Below are positions 31,252 to 36,711 of a DNA stretch of 36,711 bases, in pieces. The notes below the pieces were generated by a model. That model saw nothing but the letters and a program-made list of their open reading frames with translations, was not told where the DNA came from and ran no database searches. Both the position numbers and the translations under genes were made by a program. Source of the stretch: Blepharisma japonicum (lineage: Eukaryota > Ciliophora > Heterotrichea > Heterotrichida > Blepharismidae); the NCBI GenBank assembly GCA_949751835.1, contig CATKHK010000166.1, positions 1 to 36,711 on the forward strand, read 5' to 3'. The stretch's first letter is position 1. Each line of letters opens with the position of its first letter.

Positions 31252-32720
31252 TTTATATTTGAATTTAAATGAAATCTTTCATAAGTGATTCTTAGGGCAA
31301 AAAATACAAGTTTTTAAAATCAAGAAAGTCATAGGAATAGATAAATCATTGCAATATTGATCAAAGAATTGATTGAGAAGAAAATTTTAAAATTTAAATT
31401 TTTATTTTGAAAAACCTTTATTAAGAGTTTTGATAGGATTTAAAAAGTTCAATCAGGAAAGAACTATTTATGATTACCTGTGATCAATTATACCTTCGTT
31501 TTGAAATAATTGTTTAATAATAAGAATCATAATGAATGCTATAAAATTAATCTTGCAGGAGGAATATTTAACTATTTATGTACGAATCAAGAGCAATAAA
31601 TATCTCTGAGAGGTTTCTTGAGCCTTTATAATGCTAAAAAATATTTGATTTTTTAAGTTCTACCTAATAATCTATAATTTTCATAGCTAGGCATATCAAG
31701 AGAGTCAAAAATAACTTCATAAGCTAATAAATATTTACTTTTGAGCCTTCTATAGTTAATTTCTACTAATTAAGTAAAGATTAGTTATAAATATAGTGAG
31801 ATGAGCTGTACCAATCAAAAATTTCAATATATGCATTTGCCACAATTAGGTGCTGTTAATACTTTGAGTGCATTTATAGATTGCATAATATCTCAAGCCT
31901 ACCACACAAATAATGTAAGCTTATAGTTTGCTACGACTTCTAGTTAGAAAGTCAATTCACAAATCATATAATGCATGCTAAAAAAGCCTAAAAAATTCTT
32001 TGCTGATTCAACGCACTTAAGATCAGAAATTATTTATTGAAATATAAAAAGCACTATATAATGCTCTAGTAATATTATATAGTATTATGAAAGTCAAGCC
32101 CATTCATCATGCTAAAATATAGATAAACATATAGATGAAATTTAAAATTTACTAGCAAATATCTATTTTACATCAAATTCACTCATATTTAAGTATAGCT
32201 TGTTGGATTTATTGTGGAGCTTAAATTCCACATGTAAAGCGATTCAAGTATTGGTGCTTCGTGCGTGGAATTTGTTCCAAGTGTGAAGCTTAATACAAAA
32301 AAATCCAGCAGATTATTGTTAAGTAACTCATTTGAAGCCATGTCAATTATAATTAAAAATTATTACTTATAATATATATTTCATGCTTAGGAAACTGAAA
32401 CATATAAAAAATGCTTATTTTATATAGAAATTTACCAATTTTCGTTTAAAGAATTATCAGCAGGGTTATCCTGAAGACTGCAGATCTTGCACTATTTAAT
32501 TGTATCTAGCCTAGATTAATATTCTTTAATCAGATTAATTATTTCAATTCATAAAGGCTGATTGTTTTTAAATGAATTGCGCTTTATTCTAATAATTATA
32601 TATTTCATAAGCATATAATTTGATTAATATTCTTTTGATATATTGTTCTTTAGTTCCTTATTTATATGAAATTCCTTTTTCATGCTATTACTTTAAACTA
32701 AACCCCAACCGTTATTATAA
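31252..32720. other. 1.47-kb divergent intergenic region, gene-poor
   Basis: Far longer than other spacers here. It separates the SMC4 (-) and CFAP58 (+) start codons. It is AT-rich and contains one short frame (ATG 31801, stop 31924-31926; 41 aa, MSCTNQKFQYMHLPQLGAV...) that is too small to call, and a 9-bp inverted repeat (AAATTCCAC at 32223-32231, GTGGAATTT at 32265-32273). No tRNA or known RNA is recognised. Confidence 0.45.
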
Positions 32721-35249
32721 ATGGGAGAAGAAGTTTTTGAAAGAGTGCTTCAAGACCTAAGCCTGGCGCCAACTGAATATGAAGCTCTAGAAAGAGACTT
32801 CCAAATCATGCTTCAAGAAATGCAAGGTGACCAAACCTTAGAAAGGTTCAGACAAGAATATGAAAAGCTTCATAGAACACTTAAGCGATCACATGAAATC
32901 GAAAAAAGACTCATAAAAAGATGCAGGGAGCTTAATAGAGACATACAATTAAATGCCAAAAATGTTCAAGATGCGCTTAGGATGGCACAAAAAGATAGCG
33001 AGAACATTAAGTCGCTGAAAACTGAGGTAGAAAAAGCATGGAAATTGGTGGATTCTCATAAAGAAAAAGAAGAGCGTAGCAAGCAGACTATTCACAACCT
33101 AAAGCAAGAAATCAGTCAGCTGGGTAAGATTGTGGAGCAAGGGTCAGGGATTTCTGTCAACCAGGAGAGCACGATTAAAGAGCTGATGGAAGAGCGTGAT
33201 AGACTTTTGTCAGAGAGAGAAGCTCAAGTTGCGAAACTTACTAATTTGCATAATGACAATTTTACTATTACAGACAAAGTCCATAAGCTAGAGAGTGAAA
33301 TACTGGGACTCGACAGCGAAAAGAAAAACCTTAAAGACATCATTTCTCAACATAGAAGCAACACAGAAAGAGAAGAAAGGAGAAGAAAAAGGCTTGAAGG
33401 TGAGCTAGAACAAGCCAGAAAAAAGCGAAATGAGTTGGAATCTGATGTAAACGATAAAGAAAAGCAAAGAGAAGATTCCAAACAAGATCTAGATAAGATG
33501 GTCGAAGAGTGGGAAAATTTGAAAAAGAGTGTCATAGACATTTCTAAACAAATACAAGAATGCAGAGATAACACAAAAAAAGTGGAAGTTGAACAAAAAA
33601 CGCAGAGCGAGCTGAATAAGCAATTAGAGCAAAACAGAAAAGAGAATGTAAGGATCCTTGAAGAGCTCGACATGAAAATCTTGGAGCTCAGAAAACAAAA
33701 TCAGCAGCTCACAAGAGATATTATTAAGCAGAGAAAGACCAATAAAAACCTTACAAATATCATAGGTGACGCCAATCTTCAAAAAGAATCAGCCAAACAG
33801 AACATTTACAATCTTGGCAAAGTTATCGAAGCAGCCAAACGTCAAGCTGAAGAGGACCGTAAAATCATTATTTCTTTGCAAGATGATCTAAAAAAAATAG
33901 AAGACAATGTGAGAAATACAGAAGAAGACACTAAGAAAAAACAAGAAGATATCAGCGAAAAAGCTAGAGCAGAAGAGCATTTAAAAGCAGAAATTAAAGA
34001 AAAAGAAGAAGATGCTGCAAGGCAATACCAAGATATAATAAGGCTTAGCAAAATTAAAGAAAAATTCGGAATTGAAGCAAGTCAGGCTAATGCGAAATAT
34101 TTCCAATGCTTAGAAGAAGTCAAGCTTAAAAACAACTTAATAGCTGAACTGCAAAAGAAAAACTTAGAAGCAGAATCAAGGCTAAAGCAGCAGCAAAATT
34201 TGTGTGAAGCGGTCAGGAGTGATAGAAACCTGTACTCGAAAAATCTGATAGAAAGCCAAGATATGATTGCTGAGCTGAGAAGAAATTTCAAAATTTATCA
34301 TCATCAAATTGAGCAACTAAAAGAAGAAATTGAAGCAAAAACTGCAGACTTGAAGGAAAAGCAGTCGAAATCTTCAAAACTGTCTGGACAAAATGAAGGA
34401 ATCAAGTTAAATACTGAAAAAATACAAAAAGTTATAGAGCAGCTAACAAACAGAAAAAAAAATTTGGTTAATGAAGCAACAAAACTTAAAGAAATCATTA
34501 TAGCTGCTGATAAAGAGCGTGAAGCCCAAAAAGAACAATATGAAAGGATTATTAACATGAGAGATTTGCTTGGAACTCAGCTTATCAGGAAAAATGATGA
34601 GTTAGCACTTTTGTATGAAAAAATAAAAATTCAGCAAAGCGCTTTAGCAAAAGGTGAAGTCATGTACCAAGAAAGAAACGGTGATATTAGACTTCTTAAA
34701 TTCAAGATCGCTGATTTAAACCGTGAGCTTGCTATTATCACCAAACAAGCTGGCGAGATTGAATCTCTCAAGCAGCAAGTATTTTTACTCGAAGAAGAGT
34801 TGCTACAAGAAAGAACTAAAGTTAAAGCTCTATCAGAAGAATTAGAAAATTCTATGAATACTAACAGGTATCAAGAACTAGAAGGTAAAGATCCTCCCGC
34901 ATTTGAATTAATCTCAAAAGTAGAAACCCTGCAGCATCGTCTCATCTCTAAAACTGAACAAGTTGTAGAGCAAGATGTTCTTATCCAAGAAAAGAAAAAA
35001 CTCCTCATAGAGCTCAACGAAATTTTAGAAAAGCAACCAGGCGTAGACGTCGCCCGAGAATTGTCCTTTTATAAGCAAAAATTAAGGGAAACCACTAGAA
35101 AAATGAAGAGTATTGCGAGCGAACTAAATATGTTCCACTCTCAAGTAAATGAATATAAAGAAGATATTGAAAGACAGACAAAGGAGCTGCAGGAGTATAA
35201 AAGAAAATATTATGAAAAGAAGAGGGCAGAAAGGGAGATGACTCAGTAA
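32721..35249 (+). CDS. CFAP58: Cilia- and flagella-associated protein 58 (coiled coil)
   Basis: 842 aa, ATG to TAA, no intron. The protein is almost entirely coiled coil. Conserved CFAP58/CCDC147 blocks are recognisable: DRNLYSKNLIESQDMIAELR with FKIYHHQIEQLKEEI (about 505-545), then QLIRKNDELALLYEKIKIQQ with ERNGDIRLLKFKI (about 615-660), and the final EYKRKYYEKKRAERE. Length is close to the animal protein (about 870). CFAP58 is an axonemal/flagellar-base protein needed for motile cilia structure and, in several systems, intraflagellar transport or microtubule inner-region organisation. Its presence fits a ciliate. The upstream spacer of 1.5 kb and the downstream 1.5 kb are both empty of recognisable genes. 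Confidence 0.92.
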   Translation: MGEEVFERVLQDLSLAPTEYEALERDFQIMLQEMQGDQTLERFRQEYEKLHRTLKRSHEIEKRLIKRCRELNRDIQLNAKNVQDALRMAQKDSENIKSLKTEVEKAWKLVDSHKEKEERSKQTIHNLKQEISQLGKIVEQGSGISVNQESTIKELMEERDRLLSEREAQVAKLTNLHNDNFTITDKVHKLESEILGLDSEKKNLKDIISQHRSNTEREERRRKRLEGELEQARKKRNELESDVNDKEKQREDSKQDLDKMVEEWENLKKSVIDISKQIQECRDNTKKVEVEQKTQSELNKQLEQNRKENVRILEELDMKILELRKQNQQLTRDIIKQRKTNKNLTNIIGDANLQKESAKQNIYNLGKVIEAAKRQAEEDRKIIISLQDDLKKIEDNVRNTEEDTKKKQEDISEKARAEEHLKAEIKEKEEDAARQYQDIIRLSKIKEKFGIEASQANAKYFQCLEEVKLKNNLIAELQKKNLEAESRLKQQQNLCEAVRSDRNLYSKNLIESQDMIAELRRNFKIYHHQIEQLKEEIEAKTADLKEKQSKSSKLSGQNEGIKLNTEKIQKVIEQLTNRKKNLVNEATKLKEIIIAADKEREAQKEQYERIINMRDLLGTQLIRKNDELALLYEKIKIQQSALAKGEVMYQERNGDIRLLKFKIADLNRELAIITKQAGEIESLKQQVFLLEEELLQERTKVKALSEELENSMNTNRYQELEGKDPPAFELISKVETLQHRLISKTEQVVEQDVLIQEKKKLLIELNEILEKQPGVDVARELSFYKQKLRETTRKMKSIASELNMFHSQVNEYKEDIERQTKELQEYKRKYYEKKRAEREMTQ

Positions 35250-36711
35250 GTTAATATTGTTTTTAATTATTTCTTGTAATGATCATCTTGTTCTAGCTTT
35301 GTAAGAAGGACGAATTTATTTTATATTTTTGTCTTAGTAAGGTATTATCTTTGAGCTTTCATGGTTCTATTTTCTGGAATAGATAAGACTGCGTATTCAA
35401 TAAAACTGGAAATTTCAATATTTTCATTTAAATAATTAATTAATTTATAATATTTCATAGTTATGAGAGTGTTTTATTGGGCCTTCTATCTCATGAGAAA
35501 GAAAGAAAAAGAGAAGTAAGTATTTGTATTCGTTTTATTTGCTTAAAAAAATATTAATAAAATTTGTAATTATAATTTTATACTGTGCAATATTAAAAAT
35601 TATACTTTAAATACTTTTTACCTTTAGGGACGATTTTTATACTATTAAATCATTTAAATTGGCTTATCGCTGAAAATTTTTGCAAAAATTCCTTCAATAT
35701 AGATGAGCTATACTATAGCACCCTATAAATTGGTCTTCTTTATTATCTAAATTAAGGCACTTATAAAAAATAAAGTATCACAGAAATATGAAAACTCTCC
35801 ATTTTATTATATTTAACTTTTAAGAAAAATTTCAGAAAAGTTGAGTTAAGAAATTAATTGAATAAAAAACTGAAAAAATATAAATTATTTAGAGTCTTAG
35901 GGGAATTAAAGCCCATTATAGTTCATTTTAAATGTAAGCTGATTATTTACAAAACTCATGACCACAAGAGGATAATATAAAATAATTATATATAATTGGT
36001 AATTGGGTTGCAAAGAGATTAAAAAAATTTGTATAATCTCTAAATGAGCCTTCAAAAATTTTTCTTCTCTCACAAAGGTCTGGAAGGAAGCTAAAAGTTT
36101 AAATTTTCAATACTCCGCCTTGTATTAGATTAATCTCCTATCCGCAAATTACACTTTCCACTGCTCTAAACAAATTTCTGAGCTGATCCAATTTGACCAC
36201 TAATGAGTGCTTCTCAATCGATCCTTAAATTGCTATCCTTTCAACCAAATTGAGTATTTATAACACTCTAAAGAGTTCAGTCTCCACTATCTAGGTTGGC
36301 AGCACTTTCAGAATGTTTGGTTAGTTAACACTACCTTCTGTTAATTATTAAATAATTTGCTCGCTGGTTGAAGGAGATTTTTTATATAAATAAAAGCAAT
36401 TTAAAAGATTCTAGAGTATAAAATAGCCAGATGCACCTTTAAATATAAAAATTATAGCTTAAATCCAGTTTTTAATTTTAAAGCATACATTATTAGATAT
36501 TATTTGGTAATTCAAAATTGTAAGTTGGGTAGGTACATAGATTTAATTTTATCAATAGAACTGAAAATTCAAATATTTTGGAGCTTAGGGATATCTCTAA
36601 TAAATTATGCGTACTACAATAAATCCAAAAAGCGTGCAGATATTACAGATTCATAACTTTCATTAAGTTTAAAATTCGTCAAGAAATTAAAGATAATAAA
36701 AAGAATGCCGA
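35250..36711. other. 1.46-kb 3' flank, no supported gene
   Basis: AT-rich DNA after CFAP58 to the window end. The stretch 36120-36350 is GC-richer and shows a + strand frame (starting at CIRLISYPQITLSTALNKF, then SWSNLTTNECFSIDP) broken by four TAA/TAG codons. It may be a decayed gene piece, but no family is recognised. No telomere repeat is present, so this is not a visible chromosome end. Confidence 0.35.

Noticed and set aside
31801-31926. 41-aa frame between SMC4 and CFAP58
   Set aside because: Too short, no domain and no splice support; mentioned only as a candidate within the spacer.
33347-34558. Minus-strand frames rich in Ser/Phe/Leu inside CFAP58
   Set aside because: Antisense of a conserved coiled-coil gene.
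1-36711. CRISPR arrays, bacterial mobile elements, tRNAs, telomere repeats
   Set aside because: None seen on either strand by eye; codon use, introns and gene content are eukaryotic. A tRNA scan and repeat search were not possible here.

Overview
The window looks like macronuclear (somatic) DNA of a heterotrich ciliate, most likely Blepharisma or a close relative. Three things seen directly support this. (1) Conserved reading frames run through in-frame TGA where Trp is expected (WD40 'WD' positions, the acyl-CoA synthetase 'GW-LHTGD' motif, the AGC-type kinase tail), and all 21 genes end in TAA. (2) Nine clear introns are each exactly 15 nt, GT...AG, and removing them restores conserved frames. 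(3) The DNA is AT-rich with very short spacers. Stentor shares the tiny introns but uses the standard code, so UGA=Trp points to Blepharisma. The genus is an inference; no database was searched.

Layout. Bases 1-96 are the 3' end of a large-subunit rRNA gene on the + strand. A decayed minus-strand gene with a Sec63-type J domain follows (about 420-2090). Next come a WD40-TRP/polycystin-like channel (+, 2201-5755), a long-chain acyl-CoA synthetase (-, 6271-8355), a ubiquitin-like/ankyrin/PH/AGC-type protein with a predicted dead kinase domain (-, 8416-10725), a RING-CH/FHA protein (+, 11547-12917) and a mitochondrial-looking TPR protein (-, 12987-14207). The middle holds a disordered protein (14666-15331), a VPS37-like ESCRT-I subunit (15385-16251), a degenerate EF-hand-like protein (16335-17234), a small secreted protein, and two basic disordered proteins transcribed divergently. 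A tightly packed minus-strand block follows: an MGRN1/LUL-type RING protein, a six-helix membrane protein, a coiled-coil protein, an unknown 171-aa protein, cytosolic malate dehydrogenase and an NBR1-type Ig-domain protein. Two short membrane-anchor-like proteins (+) precede condensin SMC4 (-, 27421-31251) and the ciliary protein CFAP58 (+, 32721-35249). About 1.5 kb of AT-rich, gene-poor DNA lies on each side of CFAP58.

The genes do not form one pathway. This is an ordinary eukaryotic gene neighbourhood covering cilia, condensin, ESCRT, ubiquitin, lipid activation and central metabolism. I see no CRISPR array, bacterial defence system, intact transposon, telomere repeat or tRNA. The most unusual items are the junction of rDNA with a decayed SEC63-like gene, the multidomain pseudokinase, the channel with a fused WD40 region, and intergenic gaps as short as 11-25 bp.
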